From: Calditerrivibrio nitroreducens DSM 19672
Lineage (GTDB): Bacteria; Chrysiogenota; Deferribacteres; Deferribacterales; Calditerrivibrionaceae
DNA length: 64,000 bases
Assembly (NCBI RefSeq): GCF_000183405.1
Contig: NC_014758.1
Span: 1,591,001 to 1,655,000, forward strand
Direction: 5' to 3'
Shown: positions 8,980-17,614 of the stretch, piece by piece
Position numbering within the stretch: position 1 is the first letter of the stretch
How the letters are laid out: each line of letters opens with the position of its first letter
The notes under the pieces: generated by a model
The model's database searches: none
Seen by the model: only the letters and a program-made list of their open reading frames with translations
Told to the model about the DNA's origin: nothing
Program-made: the position numbers and the translations under genes

Positions 8980-10579
8980 GGAATTGCTGGAAAAGATAGA
9001 TGATCAATTTTTAGGCAAAGATAAACAGGATACAATCTCCGTATGCGTCGCGGCTGGTTGTCTTGCCCTTGGTAGCGATAAAGTGCTCGAAGAATTAAAG
9101 AGGATATTCCCTGACAGGATAGTAAAAGGTGTTGGTTGTCTTGGTTTGTGCAGCAGAGGGGCACTGGTAAGAATCGAACCGGAAGGGTTTGTGATAGAGC
9201 ATGCCAGACCAGACAACATTGATGAGATAGTAAATTTTATACAAAATCCCAAAAAAATTAGAGATGAAAATGAAAAATTTTATACAAAACAGCAGAAAAT
9301 AGTATTAAAAAATTGTGGTAAAATAGATCCGGAGTCGATTGAAGAATATATTCTAAACGAAGGGTATAAAGCTTTTCTCAAATGCTTAAATGAGCTCTCC
9401 CCCGATGAAGTCATAAATGAAGTGATAAAATCTGGACTTAGAGGAAGGGGTGGTGGTGGTTATCCCACAGGGCTAAAGTGGAGTACTGTGGGAAAAATAC
9501 AGTCTCCAATAAAGTATGTGGTTTGTAATGCAGATGAAGGTGACCCTGGTGCCTTTATGGATAGAGCCATACTGGAAAGTGATCCCCATAAGGTTATTGA
9601 AGGGATGCTCATAGCAGCCTATGCAGTTGGGGCAAACAGAGGATATGTATACGTCAGAGCAGAGTACCCCCTTGCAATAAAAAGGCTAAAAACAGCAATT
9701 AAAAATGCTGAAAGATTCAACCTTCTGGGAGCAAATATCGCAGGCACCACTTTTAACTTTAACCTTGAGGTAAGACTTGGTGCCGGAGCCTACGTATGTG
9801 GGGAAGAAACTGCACTAATAGCTTCGATAGAAGGGAAAAAGGGTACCCCAAGACCAAGACCACCATACCCTGCGGAATCCGGAATAAAAAATTACCCCAC
9901 ACTGATAAACAACGTGGAAACTTACGCAAATATCTCCACTATAATAAATAATGGATCTGAATGGTTTGCCTCAATAGGTACAGATAAAAGTAAAGGCACA
10001 AAAGTTTTTGCCCTTTCCGGTAATATAAAAAATACTGGATTGGTGGAAGTTCCGATGGGGATTAAGCTTTACGATTTGATATTTGAGATAGGTGGAGGTA
10101 TACCGAATGATAAAGAGTTTAAAGCGGTTCAAACAGGTGGCCCATCCGGAGGCTGCATCCCTTCTGAATATCTAAATACATCTGTTGATTATGAATCCTT
10201 AACCCATTTGGGTTCCATAATGGGTTCAGGTGGTATGATCGTAATGGATGAAAATACATGCATGGTGGATATGGCTAAATTTTTCATAGATTTTTGTAAA
10301 TCGGAATCCTGCGGAAAATGTGCCCCATGTAGAAACGGCACCGTTCAACTTTATGAAATACTTGATAAAATCACAAAAGGTGAGGGTAATGAAAGAGATC
10401 TAATCACAATGATTAAAATAGCCAACACAATGAAAAAAACAAGCCTGTGCGGATTGGGTCAGTCTGCCCCAAACCCTGTTTTAAGTGCATTTAAGTATTT
10501 TAAAGATGAATTTTATGAACATGTTTTACACAGATACTGCCCTGCTGGTGTATGTAAGTTTAACGGAGGGAACCGATGA
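8969..10579 (+). CDS. hoxF: NAD-reducing hydrogenase flavoprotein subunit
   Basis: 536 aa, NuoF/HoxF family; binds FMN and NAD(H) and exchanges electrons between NAD and the iron-sulfur chain. An N-terminal thioredoxin-like [2Fe-2S] domain carries C26, C31, C57 and C61. The NADH/FMN core shows GLRGRGGGGYPTG and a YVCGEETALIASIEG block. The [4Fe-4S] site is CGKCAPC near residue 448 plus a later Cys in SLCGLG. It ends with HRYCPAGVC. It overlaps both neighbours by a few bases, which indicates tight translational coupling. Confidence 0.93.
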   Translation: MLYEELLEKIDDQFLGKDKQDTISVCVAAGCLALGSDKVLEELKRIFPDRIVKGVGCLGLCSRGALVRIEPEGFVIEHARPDNIDEIVNFIQNPKKIRDENEKFYTKQQKIVLKNCGKIDPESIEEYILNEGYKAFLKCLNELSPDEVINEVIKSGLRGRGGGGYPTGLKWSTVGKIQSPIKYVVCNADEGDPGAFMDRAILESDPHKVIEGMLIAAYAVGANRGYVYVRAEYPLAIKRLKTAIKNAERFNLLGANIAGTTFNFNLEVRLGAGAYVCGEETALIASIEGKKGTPRPRPPYPAESGIKNYPTLINNVETYANISTIINNGSEWFASIGTDKSKGTKVFALSGNIKNTGLVEVPMGIKLYDLIFEIGGGIPNDKEFKAVQTGGPSGGCIPSEYLNTSVDYESLTHLGSIMGSGGMIVMDENTCMVDMAKFFIDFCKSESCGKCAPCRNGTVQLYEILDKITKGEGNERDLITMIKIANTMKKTSLCGLGQSAPNPVLSAFKYFKDEFYEHVLHRYCPAGVCKFNGGNR

Positions 10580-11271
10580 AAATAAAAACCTTTTCCATAG
10601 ACGGGGTAGAACTATCCGGAAGGGAAGATCAGACAATTTTAGAAGTCGCCAGAGAACATGGCATAAAGATCCCAACCCTCTGTCATCTGGAGGGTCTCAC
10701 GCCGATAGGTTCTTGTAGAATCTGCATCGTGGAGATAGATGGTAAAAGGTTTGCCCCATCATGTATCACAAAAGTGGAGGATGGGATGAAAATAGTCACC
10801 AATAATTCAGAGATACAGGAATATCGGAAAACCATCCTGGAAATGATATTTGCAGAGAGGAATCATATATGCTCAATATGTATTGCCAACGGTAATTGTG
10901 AACTTCAAAATCTCACCATAGAATTAGGAATGGATCATTTCGAAATAAAAAATCAGTACCCAAAATGTGAAGTGGATCTAAGCCATGATAAATACGGCAT
11001 AGATCATAATAGATGCGTGTTATGTGCAAGGTGTGTTAGGGTATGCGCTGAGATAGAAGGGGCACACACTAAAGATATAAGCGGAAGAGGACACAAAGCA
11101 AGGGTCATAACAGATTTTGCTAAAGGCTGGGGGGAGGCTGAAACCTGCACAGGCTGTGGAAAATGCGTACAGGTATGCCCCACCGGTGCTCTATTTGAAA
11201 AAGGTAAACCTGTAGGAGCCAAAAAGAAGAGGGACTTTTTAAACTATCTTAAAATTATGAGGGGTCAATGA
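10576..11271 (+). CDS. hoxU: NAD-reducing hydrogenase iron-sulfur subunit
   Basis: 231 aa, matching the N-terminal part of NuoG. Cofactor ligands in order: plant-type [2Fe-2S] with C36, C47, C50, C63; a His-Cys3 [4Fe-4S] site with H97, C99, C102, C108; then two ferredoxin-type motifs, CVLCARCVRVC and CTGCGKCVQVC. It links the diaphorase (HoxEF) to the hydrogenase dimer (HoxYH). ATGA-type overlaps occur at both ends. Confidence 0.92.
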   Translation: MKIKTFSIDGVELSGREDQTILEVAREHGIKIPTLCHLEGLTPIGSCRICIVEIDGKRFAPSCITKVEDGMKIVTNNSEIQEYRKTILEMIFAERNHICSICIANGNCELQNLTIELGMDHFEIKNQYPKCEVDLSHDKYGIDHNRCVLCARCVRVCAEIEGAHTKDISGRGHKARVITDFAKGWGEAETCTGCGKCVQVCPTGALFEKGKPVGAKKKRDFLNYLKIMRGQ

Positions 11272-11801
11272 TGAAAAAGAAGCTCGCCACTGTCTGGCTG
11301 GATGGTTGCTCCGGCTGTCATATGTCCTTTCTTGACATAGATGAAAAGCTACTGGAAGTATTACAGTTTTTTGATATAGTATACAGCCCACTTGTGGATT
11401 CCAAAGAATTTCCGGAATCTGTAGATGTCACCTTTGTGGAAGGGGCAATAAGTACTACGGAGGATATAAAAAAGATCAAGGAGATCAGGAAAAAAAGCAG
11501 AATAATAGTCGCAATGGGGGATTGCGCCATTACTGGTAATGTTCCATCCATGAGAAACAGCTTTAACCTAAATTCAGTCATAGATAGAGGCTACGGGGAA
11601 AATAGCGACAACCAGAGTAAAGTGGAATTCTATGATCTCCCACCACTTCTTACAAATGTTTTACCTGTAAATTCTATCATTCATGTAAACTTCTATTTAC
11701 CCGGTTGCCCACCCCCTGCAGATGCCTTTTATAATCTTATAAAATCTATATTAAATCAGGAAAAATTTGACGTATTTCAGCATACAAGATTTGGTAAATG
11801 A
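11268..11801 (+). CDS. hoxY: [NiFe] hydrogenase small subunit of the NAD-reducing enzyme
   Basis: 177 aa, no twin-arginine signal, so cytoplasmic. The proximal [4Fe-4S] ligands are visible as C14 and C17 in CSGCH, a Cys in MGDCAITGN and one in LPGCPPPADAF. Group 3 small subunits are short like this and lack medial and distal cluster domains. The ATG at 11268 overlaps the hoxU stop; a second ATG at 11271 has better spacing (6 bp) from GAGGGG, so the protein may be one residue shorter. Confidence 0.92.
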   Translation: MMKKKLATVWLDGCSGCHMSFLDIDEKLLEVLQFFDIVYSPLVDSKEFPESVDVTFVEGAISTTEDIKKIKEIRKKSRIIVAMGDCAITGNVPSMRNSFNLNSVIDRGYGENSDNQSKVEFYDLPPLLTNVLPVNSIIHVNFYLPGCPPPADAFYNLIKSILNQEKFDVFQHTRFGK

Positions 11802-11808
11802 GGTGAAT

Positions 11809-13221
11809 ATGAAGAAAATAACCATAGACCCAGTAACAAGAATCGAAGGGCACGCCAGGATAAGCATACATTTAGATGATTCTGGTGAAGTAGTTGATGC
11901 GAGATTTCATGTAACCCAATATAGGGGGTTTGAAAAGCTTTGCGAAGGTAGACCTTTTACAGAGATGCCAAGACTCATGGCACGTACCTGCGGTATATGT
12001 CCGGTAAGTCATCTGATTGCCGCATCAAAAGCCTGTGATGAAATAATGGGGGTAAAGGTTCCCAGAGCTGGTGTAAACATAAGAAAGATCATAAACTATG
12101 CCCAGATCCTCCAATCCCATGCATTAAGTTTCTTTTATCTATCAAGTCCAGATCTCCTTTTAGGTATGGATGCACCAGTAGAAGAGAGAAATATAGCCGG
12201 AGTATTAAACAGAAAAAAAGACTTTGTGGAAAATGGGATCTTTTTAAGAAAGTTTGGCCAGATGCTGATAGAAAAACTTGGAAGAAAAAGGATACATCCG
12301 GATTATATTGTCCCGGGGGGCGTTGAATCACCGGTGGAAGAATCGATTAAAGATGAGATAATCGAAAATGCTAAGCTTTGCATAGACAAAACACTATACA
12401 CTATAGATACCTTCAGATCGATTCTACCAGATTTTGAAGAAGAGATAAGATATTTCTCAAATATCCCCACATACCATATGGCCATATCAAAAGGGGGTGA
12501 ACTTGAGCATTACGATGGAGATATTTTAATAATAGATCCCGATGGAGAAATAGAATTGAGGTTCAGACCTGAGGAATATCATAATTATATTTCCGAAAGG
12601 GTGGAGGGATTTAGCTATCTGAAATCACCGTATCTAAAAACCATAGGTTACCCTGATGGGATATACAGAGTGGGCCCCCTTTCGAGGTTAAATGTAGCAG
12701 AAAAATGTGGTACGGAGGTGGCCGATAGGGAATTATCCATTTACAGGGAGTTTGCTGGGAGAATTTCGAATGCAGCATTTTTAAACCATTATGCCAGACT
12801 TGTGGAGATCATATTCTGTGCTGAAAAGATCATTGAGCTTTTATATGATAATTCAACCTTCGATAATCACACAAAAGCCAATGCCGGGGTAAATATCGAA
12901 GAGGGGGTGGGGGTGTCGGAGGCCCCAAGGGGTACATTGATACATCATTATAAAGTTGACAGAAACGGGATAGTACAATGGGCAAATCTTATTATTGCCA
13001 CTGGACATAACAATCTTGCCATGAATAAGGGGATACTGCAGGCTGCAAAGAGATTTGTCAAGGGTGATGATGTAAAAGAAGGTTTCTTAAATAGAGTTGA
13101 AGCGGTCATAAGATGCTATGATCCCTGTTTAAGCTGCTCCACCCATGCTGTGGGGAAAATGCCAATGGTGGTGGAATTTGTAAACAATAAGGGGGAAATA
13201 TTAAAGAGTATAAGAAGATAG
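11809..13221 (+). CDS. hoxH: [NiFe] hydrogenase large subunit of the NAD-reducing enzyme
   Basis: 470 aa catalytic subunit. The L1 motif RTCGICPVSH (C61, C64) and L2 motif DPCLSCSTH (C440, C443) give the four Ni-Fe ligands. 24 residues follow His446; this tail is the usual target of the maturation endopeptidase. The ATG at 11809 follows AGGTG and gives the family-typical start MKKITIDPVTRIEGH; the frame is open further upstream only inside hoxY. Gene set and order fit group 3d bidirectional or NAD-reducing hydrogenases. Confidence 0.95.
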   Translation: MKKITIDPVTRIEGHARISIHLDDSGEVVDARFHVTQYRGFEKLCEGRPFTEMPRLMARTCGICPVSHLIAASKACDEIMGVKVPRAGVNIRKIINYAQILQSHALSFFYLSSPDLLLGMDAPVEERNIAGVLNRKKDFVENGIFLRKFGQMLIEKLGRKRIHPDYIVPGGVESPVEESIKDEIIENAKLCIDKTLYTIDTFRSILPDFEEEIRYFSNIPTYHMAISKGGELEHYDGDILIIDPDGEIELRFRPEEYHNYISERVEGFSYLKSPYLKTIGYPDGIYRVGPLSRLNVAEKCGTEVADRELSIYREFAGRISNAAFLNHYARLVEIIFCAEKIIELLYDNSTFDNHTKANAGVNIEEGVGVSEAPRGTLIHHYKVDRNGIVQWANLIIATGHNNLAMNKGILQAAKRFVKGDDVKEGFLNRVEAVIRCYDPCLSCSTHAVGKMPMVVEFVNNKGEILKSIRR

Positions 13222-13652
13222 ATAAACTGATCATATCGATAGGTAACAGTTTGAGGACTGATGATGGTGTAGCCCACTTAATTGTGGATAATCTATCATG
13301 TAAAATGGGAAACTGTGATTTCATAAAAGCCACCCAGCTATTGCCGGAACATATAGATATAATTATACGATATAAAACAGCCATTATAATTGATGCAGAG
13401 ATTAATAACCATTATGGGTTGATAAAGCTGAAAAAACTTAATAAAGAAAATAAGACCCCATTTTATGCAAGCCACAATATAGATTTTTTTGACATACTTT
13501 CTATGCTAAAAGATCAGGATTATGATATCGATCTCTTTCTTTTAACGATAACAGTGAAAAATTTAGGATTCAAAGATCAGATATCCGGAGAATTATGCAA
13601 GTATATACCAATAATTAATAAACAGATTTTTGAAATCGTATCAAATGTTTAG
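13200..13652 (+). CDS. hoxW: hydrogenase maturation endopeptidase, probable non-ATG start
   Basis: Family motif GNSLRTDDG (normally GNxLxxDDG) is followed by IIIDAE and YASHNIDFFDIL, matching the three nickel-binding regions of HycI/HoxW-type proteases that trim the large-subunit C-terminus. The only ATG/GTG/TTG at the 5' end is the TTG at 13251, which is the Leu inside the motif itself, so it cannot be the real start. The frame is open back to 13191. Candidate starts are ATT at 13200 (4 bp after GGGGG), ATA at 13218 or CTG at 13227. The start given is the longest candidate and uncertain. The gene overlaps hoxH, and its 3' end overlaps that of recO by about 12 bp. Confidence 0.75.
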   Translation: MKEYKKIDKLIISIGNSLRTDDGVAHLIVDNLSCKMGNCDFIKATQLLPEHIDIIIRYKTAIIIDAEINNHYGLIKLKKLNKENKTPFYASHNIDFFDILSMLKDQDYDIDLFLLTITVKNLGFKDQISGELCKYIPIINKQIFEIVSNV

Positions 13653-14306
13653 ATATTTTATCAGCTCGAGAGACTTTGGAAATATCTGATGTTTTTTTAA
13701 TATATCCGAAAGTAGATTAATAACATAAGAATCATCCTTCATCAGAAGCTTTCTAAAGCTCCCTCTGTCCTCAAAAGCTTTTACAAATCTTTTTAATTCA
13801 TCATCGACATTCAAATCTTCACATCTTTCACATATGAAAGAGTATTTTTCCATCTCCATACCACAGAAGATACACTCCCCTCGACTTATAATTCCCGCAG
13901 TTTCGAGAATATAAAAAAGTATATAGGCTACACCTTTTATATAATTTTCTCTGTTTAAACCCATTAAATATCTCCACAGTTCATCCAGATTTGAACCCAG
14001 TGGGAAGAGATCTTCAATGATCTCAAAAATAAGATTGAGCCTAAGGTAAAGGGGTGTTTCAGTCTGAAAAAAGCTATATCCAGTCAGATATTCAATCGCT
14101 GTAATCTTGTGGAGATCTGTATTATCTTTATAAATATATGTAATTTCAGCCGGAAATATCTTCTGAATAGTTCTATTCTTACCAAACGCATTGGACACAA
14201 AAAACTTCAATCTCCCCCTTTGCTCTGTAAAACCAAAACAGATTGCAGATCTATCCGAATATTTGATAATCCTATATATGATCCCCTTAGTTACCTCAGA
14301 ATTCAT
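13641..14306 (-). CDS. recO: DNA repair protein RecO
   Basis: 221 aa. The N-terminal OB-fold region (GIIYRIIKYSDRSAICFGFTEQRGRLKF) and the later zinc-finger cysteines CIFC and CERC match RecO, which loads RecA at gaps with RecF/RecR. It starts 10 bp after the corA stop and is therefore probably co-transcribed with corA. Convergent and overlapping at the 3' end with the hydrogenase protease gene, with no terminator between them. Confidence 0.85.
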   Translation of the reverse strand: MNSEVTKGIIYRIIKYSDRSAICFGFTEQRGRLKFFVSNAFGKNRTIQKIFPAEITYIYKDNTDLHKITAIEYLTGYSFFQTETPLYLRLNLIFEIIEDLFPLGSNLDELWRYLMGLNRENYIKGVAYILFYILETAGIISRGECIFCGMEMEKYSFICERCEDLNVDDELKRFVKAFEDRGSFRKLLMKDDSYVINLLSDILKKHQIFPKSLELIKYLNI

Positions 14307-14316
14307 TCAAGTAGTT

Positions 14317-15273
14317 TTACAACCAGCCTTTCTTTTTGAATATATAGACAGGTAGTATTGCAGAAGCAACCATCAAAACCCAGGCAAAGAGATAACCATA
14401 CCTCCAATGGATTTCTGGGAAAAATTCGAAATTCATACCGTATACACTCGCCACAAGGGTGGGGGGCAGAAATATCACATTCACTACCGTAAAAATTTTA
14501 ATAACCTTGTTCTGCTCGATATTCAACAAACCTAAAAATATATTCTGAATGTAGTCCAGCCTATCAAAATTATACCTTGTGAAGTCGATGAGTGAATTGA
14601 CATCTTTTATCATAATCCTGAAATTATCTTTTATGACATCAGACAATTTCCTTGATTTTAAAAGTGAAGATATTATCCTCTGTTTATCAATTAAGCTATC
14701 CCTTATGTTTGTGTTGAGGTTTTCGTAGTGATAAATAGACTCAAGTATATCTTCATCAGCAATATCATTTGCAAAAAGCTTTTTTCTCAAATTTGAAACA
14801 TTTCTTGATAAACTCTCAAGAATATCAGCATCAAGATCTATTCTTGCCTCAAAAATAGAAGACATTATATATGAACCATCTTTAAAAGAACTGGGATTTG
14901 CAATCATCTTCCTGAGGCATTCACCAAAAGTCTTTAGCTCTCTATACCTTATCGTAACCAAAAAATTATCCTGTAATATAAACGTCACCGTCTCATTGTG
15001 TCCAGCATCACCATCCACCACCAGGAAATAGCTGTTTATTGTAATGTCCTTATCTGACTCCCAATATCTGGAACTGATCTCAATCTCTTCCGTCTCCTGC
15101 TTTGTGGGGAACTCAATTTCATAGTACTTCTCAAGAAACCTAAACTCATCTGAAGAAGGTGAAAACATATCCACCCAAATCAACTCATCTTTTGATGGGA
15201 TATCATCAATGTTATCTTCGCTTAAATTAAACACTTTAAAGTGAGAATTTACAAAAGCGTATATCTTTACCAT
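14317..15273 (-). CDS. corA: CorA-type magnesium/cobalt transporter
   Basis: 318 aa, inner-membrane divalent-cation channel. A long cytoplasmic helical funnel is followed by two C-terminal TM helices. The signature GMN is present in VYGMNFEFFPE at the end of the first TM, and the basic tail KKKGWL follows the second. The ATG at 15273 has AGAGG upstream and an excellent promoter 18 bp further upstream. It heads a two-gene unit with recO. Confidence 0.93.
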   Translation of the reverse strand: MVKIYAFVNSHFKVFNLSEDNIDDIPSKDELIWVDMFSPSSDEFRFLEKYYEIEFPTKQETEEIEISSRYWESDKDITINSYFLVVDGDAGHNETVTFILQDNFLVTIRYRELKTFGECLRKMIANPSSFKDGSYIMSSIFEARIDLDADILESLSRNVSNLRKKLFANDIADEDILESIYHYENLNTNIRDSLIDKQRIISSLLKSRKLSDVIKDNFRIMIKDVNSLIDFTRYNFDRLDYIQNIFLGLLNIEQNKVIKIFTVVNVIFLPPTLVASVYGMNFEFFPEIHWRYGYLFAWVLMVASAILPVYIFKKKGWL

Positions 15274-15290
15274 GGCTACCTCTTAAGAAA

Positions 15291-15319
15291 TTTATAAAGT
15301 ATTATCTATTTTTTGTCAA
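15291..15319 (-). promoter_or_regulatory. sigma-70 promoter of corA-recO
   Basis: Minus strand TTGACA (15314-15319), 17-bp spacer, TATAAA (15291-15296), 18 bp before the corA ATG. Its -35 region forms an inverted repeat with the -35 region of the opposing cytochrome promoter. Confidence 0.75.
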
Positions 15320-15334
15320 CCAGCAACAATTGTG

Positions 15335-15363
15335 TTGACAAATATATTACATTGATATATTCA
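15335..15363 (+). promoter_or_regulatory. sigma-70 promoter of the cytochrome c gene
   Basis: TTGACA (15335-15340), 17-bp spacer, TATTCA (15358-15363), about 36 bp before the start codon. A strong ribosome binding site AAGGAGG precedes the ATG at 15400. Confidence 0.6.
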
Positions 15364-15399
15364 AGCAATGTAAAATTAGTATACAAGAAGGAGGATAAA

Positions 15400-15738
15400 A
15401 TGAAAAAATTAGTAGTTGCTCTCTCAATGGTTGCTTTTGCTGCTATAGCTTTTGCTAATGGCCCAGAAACAATTGATCTTTCCAAGGCTTTCAATGTTAA
15501 AAGCCCCACAAAAAAAGCTGTAATGTTCCCACATGCCCTTCACCAGAAAAACAACCAGTGTACAGACTGCCATATGGATGCAAAAGGTGGCAAAGATCTT
15601 AAAGGTGCAGATGGTAAAAAATTCGTTGCTGGTGAAGTAAAAGGAACTGCAAACGCTCTTCACAAAAACTTCTGCTGGCCATGCCATGAGAAAAAGCAGG
15701 TAAAAGCTGGCAAATCCTGTACAACCTGCCACAAATAA
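15400..15738 (+). CDS. small periplasmic triheme cytochrome c (c7/c3-like)
   Basis: 112 aa. Signal peptide MKKLVVALSMVAFAAIAFA is followed by a mature domain with three CxxCH heme sites at residues 54-58 (CTDCH), 92-96 (CWPCH) and 107-111 (CTTCH). Extra histidines (H45, H48, H88) could serve as distal ligands. Size and spacing resemble cytochrome c7/class III cytochromes, soluble periplasmic electron carriers. It is a single-gene unit with its own promoter, a very strong SD and a terminator, so expression is probably high. The redox partner is not shown by the neighbourhood. Confidence 0.88.
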   Translation: MKKLVVALSMVAFAAIAFANGPETIDLSKAFNVKSPTKKAVMFPHALHQKNNQCTDCHMDAKGGKDLKGADGKKFVAGEVKGTANALHKNFCWPCHEKKQVKAGKSCTTCHK

Positions 15739-15751
15739 TTTTTTAGAAAAT

Positions 15752-15774
15752 AAAGGGGGTTAAACCCCTTTTTC
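15752..15774. terminator. bidirectional intrinsic terminator
   Basis: AAAGGGG (15752-15758) pairs with CCCCTTT (15765-15771) around a 6-nt loop, with T runs on both strands. It ends the cytochrome gene and overlaps the stop codon of the minus-strand membrane-protein gene. Confidence 0.75.
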
Positions 15775-16248
15775 TTTTATAAGATTTTCCACGATTAATA
15801 TCTGTTTTTCCACCACATCATCACTTATATATCTGGAAAATTCCCTTAGATGATTTTTTATATCGATAAGTGTCTTGTCATCTAAAGCTTCATTATACCT
15901 ATTCATAAGACGGTAACTTCTGATAAGTAGATCATTGGCAAAAAACCTTATCTGCCTTGCTTTATCTATCTTAAGAGCAACCCTTAATAGAATTGCAGAC
16001 ACTATCAACACTACAAACCATACCCAAAATGATGCATTTAATTTTACCATACCCATCAATAGCACCGATATAACAGTGGCCATGATTGCCACAAACAAAC
16101 CAGGAGTACCAATGAAATATACTGGAACCTGAGTACCATTGACATCTTTATGAAATTTAAACGGATTAAAACTACTCCCCTTGTAGTTTACATCCAATTT
16201 TTCCACAAGCTTCTTGAAATCCTCTGTAATCTCAAGCCTATTTCCCAT
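15760..16248 (-). CDS. small membrane protein of unknown function
   Basis: 162 aa from the ATG at 16248, chosen because GGGGG lies 10 bp upstream; ATGs at 16257 and 16275 in the same frame are alternatives. Two adjacent TM helices (about residues 50-72 and 78-97) are flanked by soluble helical N- and C-terminal parts rich in Lys and Glu. I do not recognise a family. It is the last gene of the long minus-strand operon and overlaps the end of ntrX, so it may be membrane-associated with that signalling system, but this is only positional. Confidence 0.65.
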   Translation of the reverse strand: MGNRLEITEDFKKLVEKLDVNYKGSSFNPFKFHKDVNGTQVPVYFIGTPGLFVAIMATVISVLLMGMVKLNASFWVWFVVLIVSAILLRVALKIDKARQIRFFANDLLIRSYRLMNRYNEALDDKTLIDIKNHLREFSRYISDDVVEKQILIVENLIKEKGV

Positions 16249-17614
16249 TATCTTCATACCCCCTGAGTGATTCAAGATTGTAAAATTTTATTTTTTTGTG
16301 CAAATATGTCCGCTCTATCTCAAGAATCCTTGCAGCTTTTGAAATATTCCAATCGGTTTTTTTCAATACATTCAAGATGTAATACTTCTCAAAATTCTCT
16401 TTGGCAGACTTCAAAGACCATTCGGCATCGGTAAAGAATCCTTCATAGACGGATCCTTTCTTTAAAATCATCTCCGGCGCATCCACCACATCCAATACAT
16501 CACCACTTGATAACACCACCATCCTCTCAATAATATTTTTGAGCTGTCTTACATTACCTGGCCAATCATAATTGATAAAAACCTCCATCAAAGCATCCGA
16601 TACAGATTTTGGGGATAATCCATTCATAATTGAAATCTCTTTTACAAAATGCCTAACAAGTATCGGAATATCTTCCCTCCTTTTTCTCAAAGGCTCCACA
16701 TAAATCGGCACAACACTAATTCTGTAGTAAAGATCTTCCCTAAAATTGTTGTTTTCAATCTCTGTCTGGAGATCCCTATTGGTGGCAGATATCAATCTGA
16801 AATCAGACTTTATAATCTCATTCCCCCCCACCCTTGAAAATTCACCACTTTCGAGCACCCTTAGCAATTTTGCCTGAACAGAAAGATCCATGTCACCAAT
16901 TTCATCCAGAAAAATAGTACCCTTATCAGCCAGTTCAAATTTCCCTATCTTTTGGGCCACAGCACCGGTAAAAGCCCCTTTTTCATATCCAAAAAGCTCA
17001 CTTTCAATCAATTCAGAAGGGATCGCAGCACAATTTACAGGGATAAATTTTTGATTAGCCCTTTTACTCAAAAGGTGTATCAGCCTTGCCACATGCTCCT
17101 TACCTGTACCGTTTTCGCCTGTAATCAGTACCCATGCATTCGTATTAGCTACTTTTTCTATTGTGGCTTTCAAATCTTTGATATATTTGCTCTCACCTAT
17201 CAGCTGATACTTGGCGATTTCGGAGCTTTTAAGCTCTTTAATATCATTTTTCAGGCTTATCTTTTCGTTTAAATGCTTTAAAATTACCACTATCCTTTCA
17301 AGAGAAAGCGGTTTTTCAAGGAAATCGTATGCACCAAGCTTTACCGAATCAACAGCATTTTCGATGTTTCCATGTCCACTTATCATAATAACTTCCACAT
17401 TGGGATAACTCTTCTTAATCTCTTTCAGCCCCTCCATCCCATCTTTATCAGGTAGCCATATATCCAGAAAAATTACATCAAAATCATAAATCTTTAATTT
17501 ATCCAGCCCCTCACTATAGGTCATGGCGTAAAAAGCCTCAAAACCTTCATCTTCCACTATGTTTTTTATAGATGTACAAATATTTTTCTCATCATCAATT
17601 ATCAATACTTTCAT
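16238..17614 (-). CDS. ntrX: sigma-54-dependent response regulator, NtrX-like
   Basis: 458 aa. An N-terminal receiver (VLIIDDEKN, phospho-Asp in [11 protein letters not shown]) is followed by an AAA+ sigma-54 activation domain with GENGTGKE (Walker A), GAFTGA for sigma-54 contact and [10 protein letters not shown] (Walker B), then a Fis-type HTH ([15 protein letters not shown]). The ATG at 17614 follows AAGGTG with 6-bp spacing; an upstream in-frame GTG overlaps that ribosome site. It overlaps the kinase gene, and the pair matches NtrY/NtrX systems that control nitrogen and redox functions. Confidence 0.87.
   Translation of the reverse strand: MKVLIIDDEKNICTSIKNIVEDEGFEAFYAMTYSEGLDKLKIYDFDVIFLDIWLPDKDGMEGLKEIKKSYPNVEVIMISGHGNIENAVDSVKLGAYDFLEKPLSLERIVVILKHLNEKISLKNDIKELKSSEIAKYQLIGESKYIKDLKATIEKVANTNAWVLITGENGTGKEHVARLIHLLSKRANQKFIPVNCAAIPSELIESELFGYEKGAFTGAVAQKIGKFELADKGTIFLDEIGDMDLSVQAKLLRVLESGEFSRVGGNEIIKSDFRLISATNRDLQTEIENNNFREDLYYRISVVPIYVEPLRKRREDIPILVRHFVKEISIMNGLSPKSVSDALMEVFINYDWPGNVRQLKNIIERMVVLSSGDVLDVVDAPEMILKKGSVYEGFFTDAEWSLKSAKENFEKYYILNVLKKTDWNISKAARILEIERTYLHKKIKFYNLESLRGYEDNGK

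Noticed and set aside
8485-11271. NuoE/NuoF/NuoG of respiratory complex I
   Set aside because: The genes continue directly into [NiFe] hydrogenase small and large subunits and a protease, and the NuoG-like protein is short, as in HoxU.
13251-13652. TTG at 13251 as the real start of the hydrogenase protease
   Set aside because: It falls within the conserved GNSLRTDDG motif and would remove the first beta strand and a motif residue.
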